Below, in pieces: positions 1 through 7,037 of a stretch of 23,038 nt of DNA. Source of the stretch: UMGS1498 sp900552335 (lineage in GTDB: Bacteria; Bacillota_I; Bacilli_A; RF39; UBA660); assembly GCA_902477075.1 (NCBI GenBank), contig CABSFU010000016.1:1-23038 (forward strand). Direction: 5' to 3'. Each line of letters starts with the position of its first letter. Positions within the stretch are counted from its first letter, which is position 1. The translations under genes were made by a program, and so were the position numbers. The notes under the pieces were generated by a model. That model had not been told where the DNA came from, ran no database searches, and saw only the letters and a program-made list of their open reading frames with translations.

Positions 1-927
1 ATATTAAGTTATGGAGTAAATCAATCCAATACAGAAGAACCAAGTTATGCATCTATAACAAGTACAAGTGCAACATGGACAGCAAGTAGTGCAGGAACCT
101 ATTATGTATGGGTAAAAGATAAAGCAGGAAATAAAATCAATAAAACATTTGAAATAGTACAATCAGCATTCTGCGCATACAATGTTGGACAAGTATGGAA
201 CTATAATTATACAGGAGGAATACAATCATTTTCTACTCCATGTAATGGTACATATAAATTAGAAGTATGGGGTGCAGAAGGAGGATCAGCGGGTGCTAGT
301 TCCGGAAATGGCGGCTACAGTAAAGGCGAAGTCGAACTCACCAAAGATCAAATGATTTATGTTGGTGTTGGTGGTAACGGGTCATCAGGGGGCTATAATG
401 GCGGTGGTCAGAGCCTCAGATCAAATGCAAGAGGCGGTGGTGCTACCCATATGGCTAAAACAAACCGAGGAGTTTTATCCAGCTACTATAACTACAAGTC
501 AGAGGTATATCTTGTAGCAGGTGGTGGAGGCGCCGGTGGTTGTGGCCCAGATGCTAATGGCGGTGTTTCAGGAAATGGACTTAAAGGTGGTCACGGTGGA
601 GGATCGTCGGGCACTGATGGATATGGAATACACTACTCTGGCAAAAGATATGATGCAGGAAATGGTGGAACACAGTCCGGTGGTGGTGCTGGCGGTCACT
701 CAGATTTTCCAGGCTCTTTCGGTCAAGGCGGAGGTAGCTCAAGTCGTTGGTATGTTGGAGGCGGCGCCGGTTGGTATGGAGGCGGTTCCGGTGGTGGCCC
801 TGAGGATGATTACTCCGGTGCTGGCGGAGGTTCAGGTTACATTGGTGGTGTAACTAATGGCTCAATGCAAAACGGTGTTCGAACTGGTAATGGTTATGCT
901 AGAATTACCTTAATTTCTGTAAATTAA
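1..927 (+). CDS. Glycine-rich surface protein, 3' part (5' end outside window)
   Basis: The frame is open from the first base to the TAA at 925-927, so this is the C-terminal 308 residues of a larger protein. The first ~60 residues are Thr/Ser-rich and look like the end of a bacterial Ig-like repeat (the stretch ending TYYVWVKDKAGN is typical). After Cys58 comes a motif of the form G-x-QSF-x-x-P-C-x-G-x-Y-x-LEVWGAEGG, which opens a glycine-rich domain of the kind also found beside the ALK/LTK kinase region. Residues ~95-300 are dominated by GG, GGG and GSGG clusters and end in YARITLIS, the usual final strand of that domain. It is probably secreted or wall-associated and may mediate adhesion; that role is inference. 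G+C rises in the glycine-rich part. The first internal ATG (352) is not the start, because homology-like sequence continues upstream. Confidence 0.8.
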   Translation: MLSYGVNQSNTEEPSYASITSTSATWTASSAGTYYVWVKDKAGNKINKTFEIVQSAFCAYNVGQVWNYNYTGGIQSFSTPCNGTYKLEVWGAEGGSAGASSGNGGYSKGEVELTKDQMIYVGVGGNGSSGGYNGGGQSLRSNARGGGATHMAKTNRGVLSSYYNYKSEVYLVAGGGGAGGCGPDANGGVSGNGLKGGHGGGSSGTDGYGIHYSGKRYDAGNGGTQSGGGAGGHSDFPGSFGQGGGSSSRWYVGGGAGWYGGGSGGGPEDDYSGAGGGSGYIGGVTNGSMQNGVRTGNGYARITLISVN

Positions 928-937
928 AAAAAATAAA

Positions 938-969
938 AAAGTAAGTTCTAAAATGGACTTATTTTTTTT
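938..969 (+). terminator. Intrinsic terminator of the glycine-rich protein gene
   Basis: GTAAGTTC (941-948) pairs with GGACTTAT (955-962) around a 6-nt loop, with two G-U pairs, followed by a run of T to 969. It lies 10 nt after the stop codon. Confidence 0.75.
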
Positions 970-1001
970 AATATTTTATTTTTTATAATTTATTTTCATT
1001 C

Positions 1002-1030
1002 TTGAAAAAAAATAAATTATATCATATAAT
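1002..1030 (+). promoter_or_regulatory. Sigma-A promoter of mtaB
   Basis: TTGAAA (1002-1007), 17-nt spacer, TATAAT (1025-1030). The predicted transcription start, near 1037, is only ~13 nt before the ATG, so the Shine-Dalgarno GAGGTGAT (1039-1046) sits almost at the 5' end of the mRNA. Confidence 0.8.
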
Positions 1031-1049
1031 GAACAAATGAGGTGATAGT

Positions 1050-2321
1050 ATGACTTTTAAAATATATACCTTGGGTTGTAAGGTAAATGCTTATGAAAGC
1101 AATGTTATGGCAGAAAAAATGCAAAAAAGTGGTTTTAACCTTGTTTCTATAGAAGAACCGGCAGATATTATTATTATCAATACATGTACAGTAACAAATA
1201 CAGCCGATAGTAAAAGCATGAAAATGATTCATAAAGCAAAAAAAGAAGGAAGCATTGTAGTAGCTTGCGGTTGCATGGTTCAAAATAAACAAAAGATAGA
1301 AGATGTAGATATTTTAATTGGCAATATTGGAAAAAGTAAAATTGATGAACTTATTTTGAAATATATGGAAAATAAAAAAGCCATTACAGAAATTTCAAGC
1401 ATAATGGACATCTCTTTTGAAAAAATGGAATTAGATAATTTTAATAAAACGAGAGCCTTTGTTAAAATTCAAGATGGATGTAATAATTTTTGCAGTTATT
1501 GTATTATTCCATACGCAAGAGGAAATGTAAGAAGTAAAAAAAGAGAAGACGTATTACATGAAATTACAACTTTAATCAATAATGGACATGAAGAAATTGT
1601 ATTAACAGGTATTCATACAGGACATTATGGAGAAGATAATACAAATTATAAATTTCCAGATTTATTAAAAGATATATTAAAAATAACAGGATTAAAAAGA
1701 CTTAGAATATCATCTATCGAAGTAACGGAATTAAATAATGAATTTTTACAAGTTTTAAAAGAAAATTCAGTGTTAGTAGATCATATGCATATTCCCTTAC
1801 AAAGCGGATGTGATAAAACATTAAAAGAAATGAATCGAAAATATAATATGGAATACTATAAAGATAAAATAGAAACTATTCGAAAAATTCGACCAAATAT
1901 TTCTATTACGACAGATTTAATTGTCGGTTTTCCAGGAGAAACAGAAAAAGATTTTAACCAAACTTGTGAAAATTTAAAAGAAATTTGTTTTTCTAAAATT
2001 CATGTATTCCCTTACTCAAGAAGAAAAGGTACAGTAGCAGATAGCATGGATAATCAGATTGATGAAAAAACAAAAAAAGAACGTGTTAAAAAAGTAATGG
2101 AAATCTCTAAAAAATTAGAAAAAGAATATATGGAAAAATTTATAGATCAAACATTAGAATTTATACCAGAAACGGAGAAAGATGGTTATTGGATTGGACA
2201 CACTGGTAACTATTTACTAATTAAGACACTAGCTGACGACACTTCATTTAATCACCAAGAAAAAAATGTCAAAATAAGTAAAATAGAATATCCATATGCT
2301 ATTGGTATATTGACTAAATAG
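1050..2321 (+). CDS. mtaB: MtaB: tRNA N6-threonylcarbamoyladenosine 37 methylthiotransferase
   Basis: Radical-SAM enzyme predicted to convert t6A37 to ms2t6A37 in ANN-decoding tRNAs. The N-terminal MTTase domain carries the auxiliary 4Fe-4S ligands Cys10 (LGCKVN), Cys46 (NTCTVTN) and Cys75 (CGCMVQ). The radical-SAM triad is Cys144, Cys148 and Cys151 within DGCNNFCSYCIIPYARG, the form typical of MtaB rather than MiaB or RimO. Later motifs LTGIHTGHYG, IPLQSGCD and TDLIVGFPGE are standard for the family. A short TRAM-like segment ends the protein. At 423 residues it has near-normal length. The ATG is set by GAGGTGAT at the correct distance. The LysM gene follows after 34 bp with no terminator, so the two are probably cotranscribed. 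Confidence 0.93.
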   Translation: MTFKIYTLGCKVNAYESNVMAEKMQKSGFNLVSIEEPADIIIINTCTVTNTADSKSMKMIHKAKKEGSIVVACGCMVQNKQKIEDVDILIGNIGKSKIDELILKYMENKKAITEISSIMDISFEKMELDNFNKTRAFVKIQDGCNNFCSYCIIPYARGNVRSKKREDVLHEITTLINNGHEEIVLTGIHTGHYGEDNTNYKFPDLLKDILKITGLKRLRISSIEVTELNNEFLQVLKENSVLVDHMHIPLQSGCDKTLKEMNRKYNMEYYKDKIETIRKIRPNISITTDLIVGFPGETEKDFNQTCENLKEICFSKIHVFPYSRRKGTVADSMDNQIDEKTKKERVKKVMEISKKLEKEYMEKFIDQTLEFIPETEKDGYWIGHTGNYLLIKTLADDTSFNHQEKNVKISKIEYPYAIGILTK

Positions 2322-2355
2322 CCTAAAAAATGATAACCTATAAGCAGGTGATAAT

Positions 2356-2946
2356 ATGCAAGAAAAAGAGCTAAAAGTTTCTAATTTTAATGGAAAAGAA
2401 TATATAGAAAATTGTCTTTCAAGGCTGGAAGAACCTAATTTACCGGTTATGGAAAGAAGAAGATTAGAAGCTTATGTGAAAAACTATCAAATTCGATCTG
2501 CTTCTACTACTGAAGAAAAACAAAAAATGATAGAACCAACTATATTTCAAATAGAAAAAAGTAAGAAAAAAGAAAAAAAACATGCTAGTAATATAAAATG
2601 TAAGGTAGGGTTAGCTATTTTAATTACAACAGTAGCTGCTGGTGGTGTTTCGCTAAAACTACAACATGATAAAGAACAAAAAAGACTTCAACTATCCAAC
2701 AATTATCCTAAAACATTCTCGCAAATTACAATTCAAAAATATGATACTTTAAGCTCTATTGCAGCTGCTGTTTATAGTACTTATCCAGAAGAAGTAAGAC
2801 AAAATACAACAGTAGAAGATGTTCAAAATGAAATTATTCATATGAATCACATTCAAGATGAAAATAAAATTATAGCTGGACGAATGCTTTTAATTCCCAA
2901 TCGTATTGATCCAAGTAAAGAAGAAGTGAAACAAAATACTTATTAA
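2356..2946 (+). CDS. Single-pass membrane protein with extracellular LysM-like domain
   Basis: A 196-residue protein without an N-terminal signal peptide. Residues 1-80 are charged and probably helical and cytoplasmic, ending in a Lys-rich stretch (69-76). One hydrophobic segment spans 84-101. Residues ~124-181 fit the LysM pattern: ITIQKYDTLSSIA at the start, an Asn in HMNHI, then IIAGRMLLIP at the end; LysM folds bind GlcNAc-containing glycans such as peptidoglycan. The likely topology is cytoplasmic N-terminus and wall-facing C-terminus, tying a cytosolic partner to the wall; this is inference. The start ATG follows GCAGGTGAT. It lies downstream of mtaB, probably in the same transcript, and its stop codon is inside a terminator stem. 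Confidence 0.75.
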   Translation: MQEKELKVSNFNGKEYIENCLSRLEEPNLPVMERRRLEAYVKNYQIRSASTTEEKQKMIEPTIFQIEKSKKKEKKHASNIKCKVGLAILITTVAAGGVSLKLQHDKEQKRLQLSNNYPKTFSQITIQKYDTLSSIAAAVYSTYPEEVRQNTTVEDVQNEIIHMNHIQDENKIIAGRMLLIPNRIDPSKEEVKQNTY

Positions 2947-2980
2947 ACTTATGTTTTAATAGTATTTTCTTTTTTTTTTT
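2935..2980 (+). terminator. Intrinsic terminator after the LysM gene
   Basis: AATACT-T-ATTAAA (2935-2947, one bulged T) pairs with TTTTAATAGTATT (2954-2966). The loop is 6 nt and is followed by a T-rich tail to 2980. The TAA stop (2944-2946) lies in the left arm. Confidence 0.75.
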
Positions 2981-2988
2981 GGTATAAT
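2980..2988 (+). promoter_or_regulatory. Extended -10 promoter of the AI-2E permease operon
   Basis: TGG-TATAAT forms an extended -10 element directly after the preceding T-run; no convincing -35 is present. The gap from the -10 to the ATG at 3008 is 19 nt, giving a leader of roughly 12 nt. Confidence 0.6.
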
Positions 2989-3007
2989 AACAAAGAAGGT
3001 GATTCCA

Positions 3008-4153
3008 ATGCTTATAAAAAAAGATAAAACAGAAAAAATAGACGCAAAAAATGTAAATGATGTACTTTTATTATCTAAAAAAATTTTAAAAATTATGTAC
3101 ACTTTGTTGATTATTTTAGCCTTTTATGTAGCTATTATTGTATTTAAAGAGTTAAAAGTAAAAGCAACTTTACTTGTGATTTTAAAAATATTAACTCCTT
3201 TATTTATTGGGGTAGTAGTGGCTTGGCTATTTGATCCATTTGTTAAGAAATTAAAGAAAAAAGGGATTAGAAGAAGTTTTGGAGCTATTATTATATATGT
3301 TATTTTTCTTCTTTTATTAGCTATTATAATTGGCTCTATTATTCCTATTTTAATAAAACAAATGAATGAATTTGCGACATCTTTGCCTTCCATATTTGAT
3401 AGTATGAAAATATGGATAAATGATTTATTTGATAAACTAAATAATATTGAAGGAATAGATGCTATTGCTATGAAAGAAGAAGTATTTAGAAAAATCGAAA
3501 CGATTGGTGTTTCTGTTACATCCTCTCTTCCAGAAATGTTATTAAATGGAGTAAAGACTTTCTTTTCAGGAATTGGAACATTTATTGTGGGATTAATTAT
3601 TGGTTTTTATTTACTTGTTAGTTTTGATAATGCAAATGAATTATTAATTACATGGCTTCCTAAAAAAATGCAAAATGATACACGTGATTTATTAAATGAA
3701 GTAAATACCTCTTTACGAAAATTTATTAGAGGTGCTTTCTATGATTGCGGTCTTGTATTTGTTGTTACCTCTTTAGGCTTTATTATTGTAGGATTAAAAT
3801 CACCATTACTATTTGGATTATTTTGTGGTATTACCAATGTGATTCCATATGCAGGTCCTTATATTGGTGGAGCACCAGCTGTTATTGTCGGGTTTACACA
3901 AGGACCAGTTACAGGAATTTTAACATTACTTACCATTGTTGTGGTTCAATTCTTAGAAGGAAATCTATTACAACCAGTTATTATGAGTAAAACAACAAAA
4001 TTACATCCAGTAACGATTATGTTAGGATTGTTAATATTTGGTCATTTCTTTGGTATTATTGGTATGGTATTATCTACGCCAATTATTGCTGCATGTAAAA
4101 CAGTTGCTCTTTACTTTATTGAAAAGTATGAATTACTAAGTTATCAAAGGTAG
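3008..4153 (+). CDS. AI-2E family transporter (TqsA/YtvI/YdiK-like)
   Basis: An integral membrane protein of 381 residues. It has paired N-terminal hydrophobic helices, a less hydrophobic helical region (~120-185) and a C-terminal cluster of membrane helices. The conserved block G-x-x-NVIPYAGPYIGG and the later LEGNLLQPVIM and LHPVTIMLGLL motifs identify the AI-2E transporter family (PF01594). Members have been linked to autoinducer-2 export, and others to ion/proton antiport; the substrate cannot be read from sequence. The ATG at 3008 is preferred over an in-frame GTG at 2999, because that GTG lies inside the Shine-Dalgarno GAAGGTGAT. It heads an operon with the kinase-like gene and alaS. 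Confidence 0.9.
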   Translation: MLIKKDKTEKIDAKNVNDVLLLSKKILKIMYTLLIILAFYVAIIVFKELKVKATLLVILKILTPLFIGVVVAWLFDPFVKKLKKKGIRRSFGAIIIYVIFLLLLAIIIGSIIPILIKQMNEFATSLPSIFDSMKIWINDLFDKLNNIEGIDAIAMKEEVFRKIETIGVSVTSSLPEMLLNGVKTFFSGIGTFIVGLIIGFYLLVSFDNANELLITWLPKKMQNDTRDLLNEVNTSLRKFIRGAFYDCGLVFVVTSLGFIIVGLKSPLLFGLFCGITNVIPYAGPYIGGAPAVIVGFTQGPVTGILTLLTIVVVQFLEGNLLQPVIMSKTTKLHPVTIMLGLLIFGHFFGIIGMVLSTPIIAACKTVALYFIEKYELLSYQR

Positions 4154-4160
4154 GGTCGAT

Positions 4161-4706
4161 ATGAAAAAGGCACAAATTTTTGTAATTTCTGGGAAAGCTC
4201 GCAGTGGAAAAGATACAGTTGCGGGTGATATACAGGAATATTATAAAAAACAAAATAAAAGTTGCATCACATTAGCGTATGCAACGCCAATTAAAGAATA
4301 TGCAAAAAAGATTCTTTCTTGGGATGGAAGAGATGAAACAAAACCAAGAGATTTTTTACAATATCTAGGGACAGAATTCATTCGCAAACAAATTGATCCC
4401 AATTTTTTTCTTAGAAGAATGAAAGAAGATATTTTAATATATTCAGAATATTATGACATTATTATTATAACGGATGCTAGATTTATAGAAGAAATTGAAA
4501 TGATAAAAAATAATTTTGAAAAGGTAATAACTATTAAAGTAGAAAAGCCTAATTTAATTTCAAATCTAACAGAAAAACAACAACAACATGCTACAGAAAT
4601 ATCATTAAATCATTATAACGATTATGATTATGTCATTATGAATGATGACTCTTTAGAAAAATTAAAACAAAAAGTATATAACATATTAAATGAGGTGAAA
4701 GAATGA
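4161..4706 (+). CDS. Deoxynucleotide monophosphate kinase-like P-loop protein
   Basis: A soluble 181-residue protein. The P-loop GKARSGKDT is at residues 11-19, and a dephospho-CoA-kinase/nucleotide-kinase-like fold follows. RDFLQYLGTEFIRKQ with nearby Phe/Arg residues resembles the substrate-binding part of phage and cellular deoxynucleotide monophosphate kinases, and IIITDARFIEE fits the second acidic beta-strand (Walker B-like). It would phosphorylate a (d)NMP, but the exact substrate is unknown; a divergent CoaE-like role is the main alternative. The Shine-Dalgarno (AAAGGTAGGG) overlaps the stop codon of the upstream permease, and the gene ends with ATGA shared with alaS, so translation of the kinase and AlaRS is probably coupled. 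Confidence 0.72.
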   Translation: MKKAQIFVISGKARSGKDTVAGDIQEYYKKQNKSCITLAYATPIKEYAKKILSWDGRDETKPRDFLQYLGTEFIRKQIDPNFFLRRMKEDILIYSEYYDIIIITDARFIEEIEMIKNNFEKVITIKVEKPNLISNLTEKQQQHATEISLNHYNDYDYVIMNDDSLEKLKQKVYNILNEVKE

Positions 4707-6445
4707 ATTTAAAAGATTTATACATTAACTTTTTTACAAGTAAAGGACATAAACAAATTCCATCTGCTCCTGTTGTTCCAGAAAATGATCCTACTGTGTT
4801 ATTTAATACAGCAGGTATGCAACCGCTTATTCCTTATTTATTGGGACAACCACATCCATATGGAACAAGACTATGTGATTATCAAAAATGTGTTCGTACC
4901 AATGATTTGGAAGAAATAGGAGATAAAACGCATCATACTTTTTTTGAAATGTTAGGCAACTGGAGTTTAGGTGACTACTTCAAGGAAGAATCCATTTCCT
5001 ATAGTTTTGAATTTTTGACAAAAGTGTTACAAATTCCAATCGAACGTTTATCTGTCACTGTTTTTGCTGGAAATAAAGACATACCTAGAGATGAAATTTC
5101 TGCTTCTATTTGGAAAAAACTTGGAATATCAGAAAATCATATTGCTTATTTAGATGACAATTTTTGGATAGCAGGTGAATCAGGACCTTGTGGAGGAGAT
5201 ACCGAAATTTTTTACTGGAGAAGTCAAGATGCTATTCCAGAAAAATTTGATCCAGAAGATGATAGATGGGTTGAAATATGGAATAACGTTTTTATGGAAT
5301 ATTATAAAGATCCCAATGGAACTGTAACGGTATTACCTAAAAAAAATGTCGATACAGGTATGGGATTAGAAAGAACTGTTGCTATTTTAGAAGGGGTAGA
5401 TGATAATTATTTAACTTCTATTTGGAAACCTATTATTTCTGTCATTGAAAAAGTATCCAATAAAACCTACAAAGGTAACGAACATAGCATGCGTATTATC
5501 GCCGATCATATTAGAACAGCTGTTTTTATTGCAGCAGATCCAACTGGTATTAAGCCTAGCAATACAGATCAAGGATACATTTTAAGAAGACTTATTAGAA
5601 GAGCAATCCGTCATGCCAAAAAACTACAAATTGATATTAATAGTAATTGGGAGGAACAAATTGCTTGTGCTGTAATGGATGAATATCAAAATTATTATCC
5701 AGAATTGAAAGAAAATAGAGAAGTTGTATTAGAAGTATTAAGAAATGAAAAGATAAAATTTAATCGAACTTTGGAAAAAGGACTAAGAGAATTTGAAAAA
5801 ATACTATCTCATACAGAACAAAAGATCCCTGCAGAAGAAGCATTTAAATTATATGATACATATGGATTTCCTATTGAGCTTACAGTCGAATTAGCGCAAG
5901 AAAAAAACATCCAAGTGGATGTAGAAGGATTTCAAGAAAAATTCAAACATCATCAAGAATTATCTAGAACAGCATCTGCCGGTAAATTTAAAGGTGGTTT
6001 AGCTTCTAATGGAGAAATTGAAACCAAATATCATACAGCAACCCATTTATTAAATGCAGCTTTAAAAGAAACGGTTAGTAAAACCGTTCATCAAAAAGGA
6101 AGTAATATTACACCAGAAAGAATGCGTTTTGACTTTAGCTGTGATCATAAATTAAGTGAAGAAGAAATTAAAAATACAGAAAATTTAGTAAATAAATGGA
6201 TAAAAGAAGATTTACCAGTTACAGTAGAAGAAATGAAAAAAGAAGACGCTGTTAAAAGCGGAGCAGAATGTATGTTCATTGAAAAATATCCAGATATTGT
6301 AACAGTTTATAAAATAGGAACTGTTTCTAGCGAATTATGTGGTGGCCCACATGTAAAACATACAGGTGTTCTTGGAACTTTCAAAATTATCAAAGAAGAA
6401 GCAAGTAGTTCTGGTGTTCGTAGAATTAAAGCAATATTAGAGTAA
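4703..6445 (+). CDS. alaS: Compact alanyl-tRNA synthetase lacking the C-Ala domain
   Basis: Class II synthetase charging tRNA-Ala. The catalytic core is complete: motif 2 region (KCVRTNDLEEIG to FFEMLGNWSLGDYF), the GPCGGDTE variant of the usual GPCGPCSE, and motif 3 DTGMGLERT. The tRNA recognition region contains ADHIRTAVF and GYILRRLIRRAIRHAK. The editing (tRNA-SAD) domain keeps all four metal ligands: His444 and His448 (HTATH), Cys546 and His550 (CGGPH). The protein stops right after that domain at 580 residues, whereas typical bacterial AlaRS has ~870. The beta-barrel part before the editing site, with its TPFYAE-GGQ motif, and the whole C-terminal DHHA1/C-Ala region are absent. No frameshift is seen: the stop is followed by a convergent gene. 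Whether a full-length copy exists elsewhere is unknown. Confidence 0.88.
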   Translation: MNLKDLYINFFTSKGHKQIPSAPVVPENDPTVLFNTAGMQPLIPYLLGQPHPYGTRLCDYQKCVRTNDLEEIGDKTHHTFFEMLGNWSLGDYFKEESISYSFEFLTKVLQIPIERLSVTVFAGNKDIPRDEISASIWKKLGISENHIAYLDDNFWIAGESGPCGGDTEIFYWRSQDAIPEKFDPEDDRWVEIWNNVFMEYYKDPNGTVTVLPKKNVDTGMGLERTVAILEGVDDNYLTSIWKPIISVIEKVSNKTYKGNEHSMRIIADHIRTAVFIAADPTGIKPSNTDQGYILRRLIRRAIRHAKKLQIDINSNWEEQIACAVMDEYQNYYPELKENREVVLEVLRNEKIKFNRTLEKGLREFEKILSHTEQKIPAEEAFKLYDTYGFPIELTVELAQEKNIQVDVEGFQEKFKHHQELSRTASAGKFKGGLASNGEIETKYHTATHLLNAALKETVSKTVHQKGSNITPERMRFDFSCDHKLSEEEIKNTENLVNKWIKEDLPVTVEEMKKEDAVKSGAECMFIEKYPDIVTVYKIGTVSSELCGGPHVKHTGVLGTFKIIKEEASSSGVRRIKAILE

Positions 6446-6973
6446 ATATTCATTAATTCCATATTTTTCCTCTACGGTATCAAAAAATAGGTAACAGTGT
6501 GGAGGACAATAAGTAAGATATCCAAATAATGTGTAAAGTGCAATAATGAGTACTATGGATGCTTTCTCTACATGAACTATTGGTTGGAAAGATAAAATAA
6601 AATAGCTTACAATATTCATAAAAATATCAGTGATAAATAATAATCCAATAGTAATAATCATAGATCTACTAATAAAAAAGTAAATTGGTAAAAATAGTAG
6701 AAGATAAAAAAGAATACCAGAGATTATACAAACAATGAGAGAAAATAGATAATTAGAAAATGAAATATGCAAAAATTGCAATAGAAAAAATTCAAAAAAA
6801 CCGTAAAATAAGAAGCAAGTAGCAATAATCTTCATATGTTCAAAGATACTTTCGTTAACAGGAAAGAAAATAGAGGTAAAAGTATTCGGTACCCATTCAT
6901 AAAGATTATGAGCTAGAAATGATAATAAAAAGATTACTACAATATTGATTAATTTTAATTTTTTTAAAGTCAT
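6437..6973 (-). CDS. DUF6512-like multi-pass membrane protein
   Basis: A 178-residue hydrophobic protein with about five membrane segments. The N-terminal block, with FPVNESIFEHMK following the first helix, is the hallmark of the DUF6512 family of Bacillota membrane proteins. The C-terminus carries YCPPHCYLFFDT and a YG motif, also seen in that family. Its function is unknown. The start follows a GGTGA ribosome site (complement of 6981-6985 region). It is convergent with alaS, the two stop codons overlapping by 9 bp with no visible terminator between them, and divergent from dnaG. The family name is from memory of the motif and has not been checked by a search. Confidence 0.7.
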   Translation of the reverse strand: MTLKKLKLINIVVIFLLSFLAHNLYEWVPNTFTSIFFPVNESIFEHMKIIATCFLFYGFFEFFLLQFLHISFSNYLFSLIVCIISGILFYLLLFLPIYFFISRSMIITIGLLFITDIFMNIVSYFILSFQPIVHVEKASIVLIIALYTLFGYLTYCPPHCYLFFDTVEEKYGINEYLL

Positions 6974-7037
6974 TTTAATTCACCATTCATATTATGTGTA
7001 AGCTTTAAAAAAATATGTGATAGATTGGAGGGATTAC

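Noticed and set aside
521..853. Plus-strand open frame of 110 codons in another frame of the glycine-rich gene
   Set aside because: Its Val/Ala-rich composition is simply the frame-shifted reading of glycine codons; no ribosome site.
1017..1292. Minus-strand open frames antisense to mtaB (and similar ones at 3124-3393, 8503-8745, 8877-9062, 13065-13283, 18652-18870, 19373-19609)
   Set aside because: They lie inside well-supported genes, have no family resemblance, and their composition is what AT-rich antisense reading gives.
2999..3007. GTG start for the AI-2E gene (likewise GTG at 7017, 13890, 14279 and 15711 for their genes)
   Set aside because: These GTGs lie inside the Shine-Dalgarno sequence, lack one, or coincide with the predicted transcription start; the ATGs at 3008, 7038, 13896, 14306 and 15720 are better placed.
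3745..3990. Plus-strand frame within the AI-2E gene, and frames 17326-17520 and 17524-17709 in the envelope gene
   Set aside because: Out-of-frame shadows of repetitive or hydrophobic codons; the host genes are better supported.
6400..6445. Frameshift explaining the short AlaRS
   Set aside because: The expected continuation (DHHA1/C-Ala) is not present in any frame downstream; the DNA there codes for an intact minus-strand membrane protein.
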